From contig JAUNMP010000004.1 in the NCBI GenBank assembly GCA_030537465.1, positions 1-58,359 on the forward strand: a stretch of DNA of 58,359 nucleotides, read 5' to 3'. The notes under the pieces are model-generated. The model ran no database searches, was not told the origin of the DNA, and saw only the letters and a program-made list of their open reading frames with translations. This DNA comes from a bacterium. GTDB lineage: Bacteria > Verrucomicrobiota > Kiritimatiellia > RFP12 > UBA1067. Position numbers and translations under genes: made by a program. How positions within the stretch are numbered: position 1 is the first letter of the stretch; the number at the start of each line of letters is the position of its first letter. This document shows, piece after piece, positions 50,128 to 58,359 of the stretch.

Positions 50128-50169
50128 CCGTCACCCGTCATTCTTCACTCTTCATTCAACATTCTTCAC
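50121..50169. repeat. Seven 7-bp repeats spanning a stop codon and the next start codon
   Basis: CCGTCAC, CCGTCAC, CCGTCAT, TCTTCAC, TCTTCAT, TCAACAT and TCTTCAC in exact 7-bp register. The array fills the whole GH106-subtilase gap, including the GH106 stop (50166-50168) and the subtilase GTG (50125-50127). Confidence 0.95.
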
Positions 50170-53165
50170 TTGACCACGACGGGTCCCAGCAATCCCGACA
50201 TCTCCAACGGCGCATCCTTCTTCGGCCCTGCAATGGTCCAGGTCTTCCGCTGGGCCTCGGGAAGCCCGGCATCATACACCAGCCGGTTAAACCAGGTGCT
50301 CGTCACCTCGACTCGGATGTCGTTGGCTCCGTCCTTCAGTTCGATTTCGCACCGATAGGGCGGCGCCCAGAGCGTGCGGACCTTCTTCCCGTTCACAGAC
50401 ACGTCCGCCACCGTTTCGACCTCTCCCAGATCCAACGTCGCGAAACCGGCCTTCCCCTGAATCGTGGTCGTGTATACGGCCGTGCCCGAGAAATGCCGCC
50501 CCTCCTCCCCCAGCGGCAGCTCCGTCCAGCTCTTCAGCTCGGTCAATTCGATTTTCTCCGGCGCGCCCCATCCCTTCGGGAAAGCCAACGTCCACCCCTC
50601 AACCTTCCTATCCTTCTCAACTCTCTCAACCTTCCCACCCTTCTCAACCGCTCCCCCGAACACCACGAAGGCCGACTCGCCACTGGCGAAGTCAAAGGCC
50701 AGCGTGGTTCTGCCACCAGAAGTCTCCACAACCGATGCGGCCTTCACGGACCCCGTCACAGGATCCCACAGCTGGGCGTTCCCCGTCGCGCGGAAGCTCA
50801 CCTCGCCCTTGTAGCCCTCCGGCCCATTCGCGCTCACAAAGTACCAGTCCTTCCCGACCTCCGTCCGATGGATCCATTCAAAGGGCGGCTCAAGCGGCGC
50901 CACTGCGCCCGCACGAGCATTTTCGCCGATGACGACGTCGGGCACCAGTCCCACCACGGCGGCGGACGGCGTGCCCCGTACGACACGCGCCCCCGCCGCG
51001 GCGAGTGCCTGCATTTTCTCCTCGCTCTTCGGCGCCACATACGTCCCCTCCGGCACCCACAGCACGGCATACGAAACGCCATCGGGCAACACAAGACGCC
51101 CATCCTTCACGGAAACGCGGTTCAGCAGCACATCGGGATTGCAGTAGTCGAACTTGAAACCGTCCGGCAATGGGGATATCTCGCTCGGCTTGTGCCCCAC
51201 CTCGTCGCCAAGGAACCAGAGCACGTCGCTGCAGGGGCGCCCCGCCTCAAGCAGCGTCTCGCAGCGCGCGAAGTAGTCCGTGAACTCCTTCATCGCCCCC
51301 CACCATGTCTGGCAACGGATGAACGGCGTACCGATGTGATGTCCGAAACTCGTCCCCGGCGGCAGTCCGTCGATCCGAGGATTGTGCGTGTAGGTGTGGA
51401 AGACGAGATGCGTCACACCGCGCGCAAGCGCGTGGTTTCCGGTGCGCTTGAGGGATTTCGGATCCTCGTTCCACTTGAGGTTCATCGTGGTGAAGGCCTC
51501 AGCCGCGCACCGTCCCTTTCCGTAGACATGCGTCGCGCTCGCACAGGGATAGACGGGCTTGAAGTCGTCCTGTCCCACGAACTCGGAGTCCCGCGGATGC
51601 CAGAACTCGCACATCGGCACGTCGCACCACTTCCAGAAGCTCATCAGATCGCCCGGCAGCACGTCGCCGAACGCGGTCTCGTACTGGGCCGTCATCCCCA
51701 TCGAACGCGCAAGCTCGTTCATCCGCGCGTAGTAGTTCTTCTCGACGAGTTCGCCCAGCGTCCGCCGCCAGTCGAGAAGGAAGCGCTCCGTCGTTGCGGG
51801 ATCGTCGAGCACCCAGCCGAACACGGCAGGGAGCTTCTTCCGGAAATCGTAGCCATTCGCGGCGCGGAAGTCGGCCTCGAGGGTCGCCGTCCAGGTCTGG
51901 CGGCGGCACTCCCAGCTGTCCACCACAAAGCCCTTCAGCCTGCCGCCCGCGCAGGGGCCCTTCGCCAGGCGGCCGATGTACGAGGCGAAATGCAGGTCGA
52001 TTGCCCGACGGTCCATCTTGTTGCACTCCCAACCCGTCGCCTCCTTCGGGGCGGGACCGTTCCGGGCGCCGTTGTTGACATGCCCGATGCGGAGAACCGT
52101 CCAGTCCCCGGCGGGCGCGTTCCAGACGAGCCGACCGTCTCTGAACTTGTCCGTGAGGTCGAGCACCTGGTCCGCCTTCACGTAGGCGGCTGCGTCCTGC
52201 TTCGGCGCGGGACGCTTCACGAGCCCGCGCAGCACCCATCCGGCGAGGCCCTCCCAGTTGTTCAGGCGCGCCCCCGTGCTGAAGCGCACGTCGCGCACGT
52301 TCATCGGATGACGGTGCTCAAGCGTGAACTCCCAGAGGCGGGCCGTCCGCGCGTCGCACGCGAAGGTGATGGGCACCTTGTCCTGCCAGACGCCCTGCGG
52401 AACCTCCTGGTCCAGAACCGTCGTGCGCCCCCCGTCCTCCTCAACCGCGACCAGCTTCACGCGCGCGTCCGGCGTATAGGAGTTCGGATGGTTCATGGCG
52501 CTCGGGCTCGGCAGCTCGATGGTCCGCACGGTCATGGGCCGTTCGAACGAGAACGTCCGCGTCATGACGCCATTCCGATCGCTCTGCGCCACCGGCTTTG
52601 GCGCGACGACGCCGCCATCATCCCCCATCGGCGTCGGGAAGGCCAGGACGAACAGATCATGGTAGTCGAGATCTGCCCTTGCTAGCCGGCTCTCCATCTG
52701 CCAATCCGGTTCCGGCAACGCCGCATCCACAAGGGTCCCGCCTTCGACATCCAGTCGCGAATACGTGAGATTGCGCATCGCCAGGTCGGGCGTGATCCAG
52801 GGGCCGCCGCTCATGGACCATCCCGGACAATTCTGCATCTTGAAGACGAGCCCCCGCTTCTCGCACCCCTTCGCCGCGTACTTGATGAGGTCATCCCAGT
52901 CCGCGCTCAAACAGGGAATCTGCGGCGACACGCCCGGCCAGGGTCCGCCGAACTGTCCGTGGAAAAGCTGGATGCCGCTGATGCCCGCCGCCTTGATGGC
53001 GTCGAGGTCCGCGTCAAGTCCCGCCTTCGCGACGTTGCCGCCAATCAGATGGAACCAGGTCTCCGGATGACGCTCCACCGCGGGATGGGCAAACGACTCC
53101 ACGTCGAAAGCGAGCCCCTGCACAGCCATCAAACCGACGGCACCGAGAAAAAGTTTTTCAAGCAT
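50166..53165 (-). CDS. Secreted GH106-like alpha-L-rhamnosidase
   Basis: A 999-residue exported glycosidase (signal MLEKLFLGAVGLMAVQGLA). The start is typical of GH106: ERHPETWFHLIGGNVAKAGLDADLDAIKAAGISGIQLF. Then WDDLIKYAAKGCEKRGLVFKMQNCPGW, GFVVDSWECRRQTWTATLEADFRAANGYD (acidic residues of the barrel around 415-440), and a C-terminal jelly-roll with TTIQGKAGFATLDLGEVETVADVSVNGKKVRTLWAPPY. GH106 members remove terminal rhamnose from pectic polymers. A 9-bp repeat array adds VEKGGKVERVEKDRKVEG before that domain. The promoter ends 6 nt before the ATG with no ribosome site, so it is probably leaderless. Confidence 0.85.
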   Translation of the reverse strand: MLEKLFLGAVGLMAVQGLAFDVESFAHPAVERHPETWFHLIGGNVAKAGLDADLDAIKAAGISGIQLFHGQFGGPWPGVSPQIPCLSADWDDLIKYAAKGCEKRGLVFKMQNCPGWSMSGGPWITPDLAMRNLTYSRLDVEGGTLVDAALPEPDWQMESRLARADLDYHDLFVLAFPTPMGDDGGVVAPKPVAQSDRNGVMTRTFSFERPMTVRTIELPSPSAMNHPNSYTPDARVKLVAVEEDGGRTTVLDQEVPQGVWQDKVPITFACDARTARLWEFTLEHRHPMNVRDVRFSTGARLNNWEGLAGWVLRGLVKRPAPKQDAAAYVKADQVLDLTDKFRDGRLVWNAPAGDWTVLRIGHVNNGARNGPAPKEATGWECNKMDRRAIDLHFASYIGRLAKGPCAGGRLKGFVVDSWECRRQTWTATLEADFRAANGYDFRKKLPAVFGWVLDDPATTERFLLDWRRTLGELVEKNYYARMNELARSMGMTAQYETAFGDVLPGDLMSFWKWCDVPMCEFWHPRDSEFVGQDDFKPVYPCASATHVYGKGRCAAEAFTTMNLKWNEDPKSLKRTGNHALARGVTHLVFHTYTHNPRIDGLPPGTSFGHHIGTPFIRCQTWWGAMKEFTDYFARCETLLEAGRPCSDVLWFLGDEVGHKPSEISPLPDGFKFDYCNPDVLLNRVSVKDGRLVLPDGVSYAVLWVPEGTYVAPKSEEKMQALAAAGARVVRGTPSAAVVGLVPDVVIGENARAGAVAPLEPPFEWIHRTEVGKDWYFVSANGPEGYKGEVSFRATGNAQLWDPVTGSVKAASVVETSGGRTTLAFDFASGESAFVVFGGAVEKGGKVERVEKDRKVEGWTLAFPKGWGAPEKIELTELKSWTELPLGEEGRHFSGTAVYTTTIQGKAGFATLDLGEVETVADVSVNGKKVRTLWAPPYRCEIELKDGANDIRVEVTSTWFNRLVYDAGLPEAQRKTWTIAGPKKDAPLEMSGLLGPVVVK
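50594..50647. repeat. 9-bp tandem repeat, CCTTCTCAA type, in the GH106 gene
   Basis: Six units including CCTTCCTAT, CCTTCTCAA, CTCTCTCAA, CCTTCCCAC and CCTTCTCAA. Translation gives VEKGGKVERVEKDRKVEG, nearly the same peptide as the array at 29457-29510 in an unrelated protein. Confidence 0.85.
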
Positions 53166-53171
53166 GCCGTC

Positions 53172-53180
53172 AGTATATCA
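53172..53180 (-). promoter_or_regulatory. Leaderless-type promoter of the GH106 gene
   Basis: Minus strand TTTTGATATACT, with TATACT (53177-53172) separated from the ATG by just GACGGC. It lies in the 28-nt gap after the giant repeat gene. There is no Shine-Dalgarno. Confidence 0.6.
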
Positions 53181-53193
53181 AAAGTGACGACGT

Positions 53194-56100
53194 CTAGCGA
53201 ATGACCAGAAGCGTGCTGCCGGACATCGGCGTGGCGAGGAGCATTCCCGACTGCATCTTCAATGCGAAGCGCTTGACCTTGCCCGCGCGGACGGCCTTGA
53301 TCGTATTCGGAACCGTCGCCGTGCCCGCCACGCAGGCCAGCGGGAGAACGGTTGCGGACGAGGGTCCCTCCGCCGTCTCGGCGAGACACAGGTCGATCAT
53401 CGCCGTGCTCGCCACCGTCAGATTACCGTCGATGAACGGACAGAGCGCTTCGTCCTCCCAGTCGCCCGCGACTTCAAAGCCGCGTGCCAGCGCCAGCGTG
53501 CCGTTGCAGACGACACCCGGCGCACGCACGAGCACGGGAACGGCGCGTTCCGCCCCGCCCAGATCGAGCATGCCATCATACGCCACCGACACCGCCGCGG
53601 GGATGGCGCCGTCTGCCGCCAGCTTCAACACGCCGTCCTCGACATGCGTCGGCCCCGTGAACGTGTTCGGCGCGGCCAGCACGAGCGTCCCTGCACCAGC
53701 CTTGACGAGACCGCCGTCCAGTTCGTCCCCGAGACGTGCATCGTGATTCAGCGTCTGGGCGATCGTGAAGATTCCGCCCGCCACCTTCGACGTGTCGATT
53801 ACGGCACCATTCGTCGACACATTGACGGCCGTCAAATCCTTCAGTTCGGTGCCGTCTGCCGCCCCGAGCGGAACGAACATGCCGCCATTGAAGTTGAAGG
53901 TCCCGCCCGCCTTTGTCTGCATGACGCGTCCCGCCTCGAACACGGCGCCCGCGTTCAGATCCAGCACTGTTGGAGACGCCGCATTCTTCGTGAAGTCAAA
54001 CCTGTTGGCTACGGTCAAGCGACCGCCATTGAGCGTCACGAAAGTCGGCGCAGCCTTCGTCGCCGCCGTATTGCCCTCGAAATACGTCCCCACGTTCACC
54101 ACGCCGCCATTCACCGTAAAGACATTGGTGACCACGTTGGCCGCCGAGGGGTCGGAATAGTTCAACGACACGTAGGCCCCCAGATCGAGTACGCCCCCAT
54201 TCACCTCGATTTCATAGCGCGCCTTCTTCTTCCCCTGGTTGTAGCCGGTTCGAAGGTAATTCCAGATCGTGGCCTCACCGCCATTCTGCTCGTAGCGAAG
54301 CGTAATCGGGCCGCTGACAGGCGACACGTTGAGATAGAAGCTCATCGTGATGTTGTCGCCCGACAGCGCACCGTTGTTCAGCTGCAAGCAGGCTCGACCG
54401 GCTTTGGCCGGCATCTGCGGCGTACCGAGCGCGATGGCGCGGGAACTCGTAGGGGCCACCGTCGGCGCCTGCGACGGATCACCCGCCACGCCAATCGCGA
54501 GCGTTCCCTCGTTGACGGTGATTCCGTAGTAGTTTCCGGCCGGCGTGTCGCCATTCGCATGCATCTGCCGATCGTTGTCGTTGTTGCCGGAACCTGCCGT
54601 CGGCGCAAACGAACCCGTACCGCCCAGCGTCAGCGTGCCGGTACCGACCTTGATCAATGCGCTCCTGGTCGCAACCGGCGCCCGCGCCAGCAGATTCGCA
54701 TCCGTCTCGAAATAGGTTGCGCGCCCGCCGTTCAGCTGGAATCCACCGAACTCCGTATCGGCGCCCGTGTAGCGGAAGGTCGACGCCCCGGTCTTCAGGC
54801 GATCCGCCGACGTGGCGAAGGAGAGATCGTTCACTTCCGTGCTGCCGCTCCCGGTCGTCAGCGTGCCCGTGAATCCGGTCGTATTCAGCTTGACCGCGCC
54901 GGCCCCCAGCGAGACAGACGTATTTGCAGACACGTCGCCCGCGCCCGTCAAAGACGCCACGTCGACCGACGAGACTGAGGTGTCCGTGTTCTCTGCCGTC
55001 CGAATCTCAAGCTTGTCGGCGACCTGGAGCACGGCCACGCGATGTACGCCGGACGTCGCCGTCAGCACGGGCGTCGCCGTCCGATAGGTCGCGAGAGCCA
55101 GTGACCCGCCCGTCAGCGCGTATCCCGTCCCGGCCGCGCCATCCAGCGTCAGCGCCCGCAGCGTGACGCCATCCGTCGGAATCGTCACGGAGACGTCGGC
55201 CGCCGTAGCCGGATTGAAGACGGCCCGCGCGGACTCCGCATTAGGCGGCAGATCCGTCCCCGTCCAGTTCGGCAGCGAATTCCAGTCGCCGCCACCCGTT
55301 GTAGCCGTCCAGGTTGGATCGGGTGTCGCCTTCCGCGCACAAGTCATCACGAGCGCCGTGTCGCACGCGGGCTGGTCGGGGTCGTCATAGTCTTCAAGCG
55401 TGAAGGTTGCCGTGTACTCGGGATGGTCGGCGGGGTTGATCGCGAAGCGCGCGGGATCGACCGTGCTGTTCGCAGAAGAGAAGACCAGCACCGTGCACGA
55501 TTCGGACGGATTCGTCCGTGTGAGGGCCGGGAAGTCGTACTTTCGAACGGACACATGGATCGGAGACAGGACCTGAAGCGCATTCGTCACCGCGAAGCTG
55601 GGCCCCGTCGAATCAGTGTGCACGACCAGATAGGTCGGCGAAGACGCCCCAGACGCGCCGAGCGTCAGATCGGAAGTCCGCACAACATAACCGTTGTAGT
55701 TCTCGAACGCGGCCCCGGGAGCGACCTCGACGCGGCAATTGGAGGCGACGCAAGTCCCCTCTCCGTCACGTACGGCCGTGAGGCGTCCGCCGTCCGCCAC
55801 GCGGACCGGTCCCGTGAACGCGCAGACGAAGTCGCCGCCCAGCATGACGGGGCCATGCGTCGCCAGCAAGCCGCCGTCAGGCCGTTCGCCCAAATCCGGA
55901 TCGTGGCGGAAGACGCCCTTCAGGTTCAGATAGAGCGTCGCATTCGCCGGATCGTCGCAACTGGCCGAAAGGTCGAACACGGCGCCGCCCGCGCCCACGA
56001 TCCACTCGGAGACAGAGCGCAGATAGCTGTTCTCACCCGCAAACACGGGCTGGAACGCGCCGCCGTCGAAGAAGACGCGGACCGACGCATCGTTGACTTT

Positions 56101-58173
56101 CGAGGCCTGGAGGTGGTGTGCGCGCAGAACTGCGCCCGTGGAGAGATTGAGCGCAAGCCCCATCCCCTCGGCACGGCAGAGATTGAAGTCATACGGCGCC
56201 ACGTCGTAGACATCGCCATCGCCCAGATCGACGACGCGTGCGTCCTCGGAACCATAGACCTGGACCTTCAGCGTGGCCGTCGTCGCCGATGTCTCGATCC
56301 AGCGACGATAGGAGATGCCGGATGCCAGACTAAACGTCTTCGCCAGGCGGCGCAGCGCGTCGGCATCCGACACCGGGACCGTCAACAGCGTATAGATACC
56401 AGTCGTGGACAAATCGTCGGACCAGGAATCGCCCGTCTTAAGATAGATCGTGCCAGCCTCGGCAGCGAACGAATCCGTCACCGTGAGCGGAGCCTCGGGT
56501 GTCACGTAGATCTGGCACGACGCGCCGACGTCCAGCGTCCGGAACGTCCGCGCGTGGTTGGAGAGATACAGGCGGGAACCGGCCTCGCAGATCACCTCGC
56601 TCGCCGCGGGCAGATCGCCGGTGGAGAGCCTCAATCCGGCATTCGCCTGAACTCGCGTCGGTCCCGCATAGAAGGTATTGGTCAGGATATTGAAGGCGAC
56701 GGAACCCGTCATGCCCGGCCCCGGCCGCAAGGTCAGACCTGCAGGCGCAAGACCGTCGACGGTGTTCGTCGCCACGAGCGGCACGGAAATCGTCAACGTG
56801 ACGCCTGGATTCGCCTGGAGCGTGAGGCCCTTCGCGCCGACCCACACGCAGTCCTTCGAAATACCGCTCCCTCCGGAGCCATCGCCGAAGATGTGCTGCG
56901 TCGAGGTGCCGTGGATCACACCGCCATCGACAAGCATGGTACACTGGGGCTTGGGATAGTCTGTCCAGCCGCCCCCGTGGAAGAATCGCTTCGTACGGAC
57001 CGTTCCGCCGTCACGGACCGTGAAGTTCCAGTCCATCGGCGCATTCACGTTGTAGGTCTCCAATCCCTCCAAGACATCCAGGACGCCATCGTCCGAAACG
57101 ACGAAATCGCCCGTCAACGTTGCAGACGAATTGGCCGAGGCCGCATACCCCAGGATCACATAGCGATTAACGGTGATCGTTCCGCCCGAAAGAAGAACCT
57201 GACTCTTGCAGCCGGCCGCTGCTGAAACGGTGAAATTCAAACCCGAGTCGCGAACCGTCAGCGCTCCCCCCGTCATCTCAAGGCATCCCAGCGAGCCGCT
57301 GGCGGCACCAAAACGCAGAACCTTGCGGTCAGACACATAGTCGGCGTCCAGAATATTCTCTCCACCTGTGATCCGGAGAACGGACCGTCCTCCCGACGCC
57401 GTCGACCCGGTATAGAAAGCCCCGTAGAAAATGTTCGTGCCACCGGCAAGCTCCAGCGTCGGCGTTGCCGCGCCGTAGTCGAACTTCGCACCGACCCGCG
57501 TCCCCCAGCGCTGCCCGAAAACGTTGACACCCCCGTCGATGCGGAGCGTGCCCTCCGCCACAGTGAGGCCCGCATAGCCCACCAACGGAGAATCGCCATT
57601 TGCGGGGAACTCCAGATTGGAAGACGAGGAGAGAGTCGATATGCAGGTGCGGGAACTGACGCCGAAGAAGTTCGTGGCGCCGTTGGGCGCGCCGTGGATC
57701 GTGAACGTGCCCGGCCCCTTCTTGATGAATGCGCCCGTGGGCTGCACCCAGTGTCCGTTGAAACCAAAGTCGGAGACGGCATCGACGATGACGGCGCGAT
57801 TGGTGTCACCACCCGTGAAGGCATTCGTCACGCAGTGTCCCAGCGTGGCGCCAGGCGCGCCCGTGTAGCGGAACGTGCCCGCGCCTAGAATCAGAGGACC
57901 GGAGGCGCCGAGCGAAGAGCGTACGCCCTCCGACGCCAGCGCCGTCGCCACGAGCGTCCCGCAACCGTTCGACGTCGTGCCCGTGTAGTCGTTGAAGCGT
58001 CCCAGCGTGACGATGCCGCCGCCGGACGCCCCCGGGTTCGTCTCGACGTCGAGCGTACCCGTAATGCGGTCGGAGACGTTCGTTGCCATGCCATTCCCCG
58101 GCGCGATCGTCATCGTCGCCGCCGAAAGTGCGAAACAGCCCACAGTCCAAATCGTGCAAATTCCCGTTTTCAT
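53194..58173 (-). CDS. Giant secreted autotransporter-associated beta-strand-repeat protein
   Basis: A 1659-residue secreted protein (signal MKTGICTIWTVGCFALSAAT). The body is a long parallel beta-helix built of Gly/Thr/Asn-rich repeats of the PATR kind: YAGLTVAEGTLRIDGGVNVFG, GAGTFRYTGAPGATLG, KVGTGTLTLGGTGSFAPTAG, LVKAGAGTLVLAAPNTFTGPTHVEDGVLKLAADG. No C-terminal autotransporter barrel is present; it ends GSTLLVIR. Likely a surface or released adhesin, or a glycan-binding scaffold. The ATG at 58173 is chosen because the signal peptide begins there, and TATAAT ends only 6 nt upstream. It is followed by the GH106 and subtilase genes. Some repeats are near-identical between its two halves, suggesting internal duplication. 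Confidence 0.85.
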   Translation of the reverse strand: MKTGICTIWTVGCFALSAATMTIAPGNGMATNVSDRITGTLDVETNPGASGGGIVTLGRFNDYTGTTSNGCGTLVATALASEGVRSSLGASGPLILGAGTFRYTGAPGATLGHCVTNAFTGGDTNRAVIVDAVSDFGFNGHWVQPTGAFIKKGPGTFTIHGAPNGATNFFGVSSRTCISTLSSSSNLEFPANGDSPLVGYAGLTVAEGTLRIDGGVNVFGQRWGTRVGAKFDYGAATPTLELAGGTNIFYGAFYTGSTASGGRSVLRITGGENILDADYVSDRKVLRFGAASGSLGCLEMTGGALTVRDSGLNFTVSAAAGCKSQVLLSGGTITVNRYVILGYAASANSSATLTGDFVVSDDGVLDVLEGLETYNVNAPMDWNFTVRDGGTVRTKRFFHGGGWTDYPKPQCTMLVDGGVIHGTSTQHIFGDGSGGSGISKDCVWVGAKGLTLQANPGVTLTISVPLVATNTVDGLAPAGLTLRPGPGMTGSVAFNILTNTFYAGPTRVQANAGLRLSTGDLPAASEVICEAGSRLYLSNHARTFRTLDVGASCQIYVTPEAPLTVTDSFAAEAGTIYLKTGDSWSDDLSTTGIYTLLTVPVSDADALRRLAKTFSLASGISYRRWIETSATTATLKVQVYGSEDARVVDLGDGDVYDVAPYDFNLCRAEGMGLALNLSTGAVLRAHHLQASKVNDASVRVFFDGGAFQPVFAGENSYLRSVSEWIVGAGGAVFDLSASCDDPANATLYLNLKGVFRHDPDLGERPDGGLLATHGPVMLGGDFVCAFTGPVRVADGGRLTAVRDGEGTCVASNCRVEVAPGAAFENYNGYVVRTSDLTLGASGASSPTYLVVHTDSTGPSFAVTNALQVLSPIHVSVRKYDFPALTRTNPSESCTVLVFSSANSTVDPARFAINPADHPEYTATFTLEDYDDPDQPACDTALVMTCARKATPDPTWTATTGGGDWNSLPNWTGTDLPPNAESARAVFNPATAADVSVTIPTDGVTLRALTLDGAAGTGYALTGGSLALATYRTATPVLTATSGVHRVAVLQVADKLEIRTAENTDTSVSSVDVASLTGAGDVSANTSVSLGAGAVKLNTTGFTGTLTTGSGSTEVNDLSFATSADRLKTGASTFRYTGADTEFGGFQLNGGRATYFETDANLLARAPVATRSALIKVGTGTLTLGGTGSFAPTAGSGNNDNDRQMHANGDTPAGNYYGITVNEGTLAIGVAGDPSQAPTVAPTSSRAIALGTPQMPAKAGRACLQLNNGALSGDNITMSFYLNVSPVSGPITLRYEQNGGEATIWNYLRTGYNQGKKKARYEIEVNGGVLDLGAYVSLNYSDPSAANVVTNVFTVNGGVVNVGTYFEGNTAATKAAPTFVTLNGGRLTVANRFDFTKNAASPTVLDLNAGAVFEAGRVMQTKAGGTFNFNGGMFVPLGAADGTELKDLTAVNVSTNGAVIDTSKVAGGIFTIAQTLNHDARLGDELDGGLVKAGAGTLVLAAPNTFTGPTHVEDGVLKLAADGAIPAAVSVAYDGMLDLGGAERAVPVLVRAPGVVCNGTLALARGFEVAGDWEDEALCPFIDGNLTVASTAMIDLCLAETAEGPSSATVLPLACVAGTATVPNTIKAVRAGKVKRFALKMQSGMLLATPMSGSTLLVIR

Positions 58174-58179
58174 GCGGTG

Positions 58180-58209
58180 ATTATACATAAAATGTGGATA
58201 ATCTGACAA
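58180..58209 (-). promoter_or_regulatory. Leaderless-type promoter of the giant repeat gene
   Basis: Minus strand: -35 TTGTCA, an 18-nt spacer that ends in TTTTATG, then -10 TATAAT (58185-58180), and CACCGC directly before the ATG at 58173. No Shine-Dalgarno. This is the best-looking promoter in the window. Confidence 0.7.
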
Positions 58210-58359
58210 GACCTTCTTGGCGATCCCTATACGTTCGGCATCATTCTCTGATTTCCTTCGGCGGGAAGTCTAGGAAATCTGGGTCAGGAAAGCATTCCAG
58301 TTCCGTTAGAGGTAATTGCAAAACCCCTCGGACACCCTGTCGCCGGCCCTGCCACCCGA
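58210..58359. other. Window edge without a confident gene
   Basis: About 150 nt. On the minus strand one frame is open from the edge to a TGA at 58241-58243 (ending LTELECFPDPDFLDFPPKEI plus RE), and another ends earlier in GFCNYL. Either could be the tail of a gene outside the window, and I cannot decide between them. Confidence 0.3.

Noticed and set aside
58241-58359. Partial gene entering from the right edge
   Set aside because: Two different frames stay open over about 50-120 nt, and neither shows a recognisable motif. The stretch is too short to support a call.

Overview
The window is GC-rich bacterial chromosome, most probably from an anaerobic, glycan-degrading member of the PVC superphylum, with gut-type Kiritimatiellota as my best guess. 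The guess rests on gene content: many secreted DUF1080, DUF4832, DUF4091 (GH123-like), GH106, GH88, heparinase and SUMF1-type proteins, a PSD1-style cytochrome c domain, a giant autotransporter-associated beta-strand-repeat protein, a GldF-GldG fusion with DUF4340, and a secreted glycyl-radical-enzyme homologue. No 16S rRNA or ribosomal protein is present to settle it. I see no prophage, transposase, integrase, CRISPR array or rRNA.

Layout. (1) 74-6799, minus: a tight six-gene operon of sialidase, sialate O-acetylesterase, MFS transporter, patatin-like lipase, hotdog-HAD fusion and fluoride exporter CrcB. A divergent, apparently leaderless DUF4832 gene lies at 6884-8338. (2) 8351-13393, minus: G1P-dehydrogenase-like enzyme with a TAT-exported metallophosphoesterase, preceded by alkaline phosphatase with YibE/F. 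(3) 13421-13642, minus: a 32-residue basic protein followed by tRNA-Cys(GCA), between two hairpin terminators. (4) 13699-16011, minus: DUF1080 lipoprotein and GH123-like protein. (5) 16059-26418, minus: a long run of ABC ATPase, GldFG-like fusion, DUF4340, SDR epimerase, RNase R (split by a frameshift in a heptamer repeat), C39-like protease and NahK-like sugar kinase. (6) 26474-37351, minus: five exported proteins (small secreted protein, two SUMF1-fold paralogues, a glycyl-radical-enzyme homologue with a Sec signal, and a 1686-residue esterase/HzsA-like/di-heme fusion), divergent from a PAS-AraC regulator at 37505-38260. (7) 38309-41462, minus: GH88 unsaturated glucuronyl hydrolase and heparinase II/III lyase, a uronate-polysaccharide degradation pair. 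(8) 41506-47102, minus: membrane DUF2723/TPR protein, an aromatic-repeat secreted protein and a BASS-family transporter. (9) 47143-58173, minus: giant beta-strand-repeat protein, GH106 rhamnosidase-like enzyme and subtilase.

Two genome-wide signals cut across the genes. One is a set of short degenerate tandem repeats with 7-9 bp period, at gene junctions (covering stop and start codons) and inside genes as extra linker codons. In RNase R the array sits exactly where the reading frame breaks, and removing one 7-bp unit would restore the frame. The other is a group of genes whose -10 box ends only 6-8 nt before the start codon with no Shine-Dalgarno sequence, which indicates leaderless mRNAs.

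Functionally the window is dominated by capture and breakdown of host or plant glycans (sialylated, acetylated, uronic-acid and rhamnose-containing, N-acetylhexosamine) plus a secreted multi-protein set of unknown purpose at 26474-37351.
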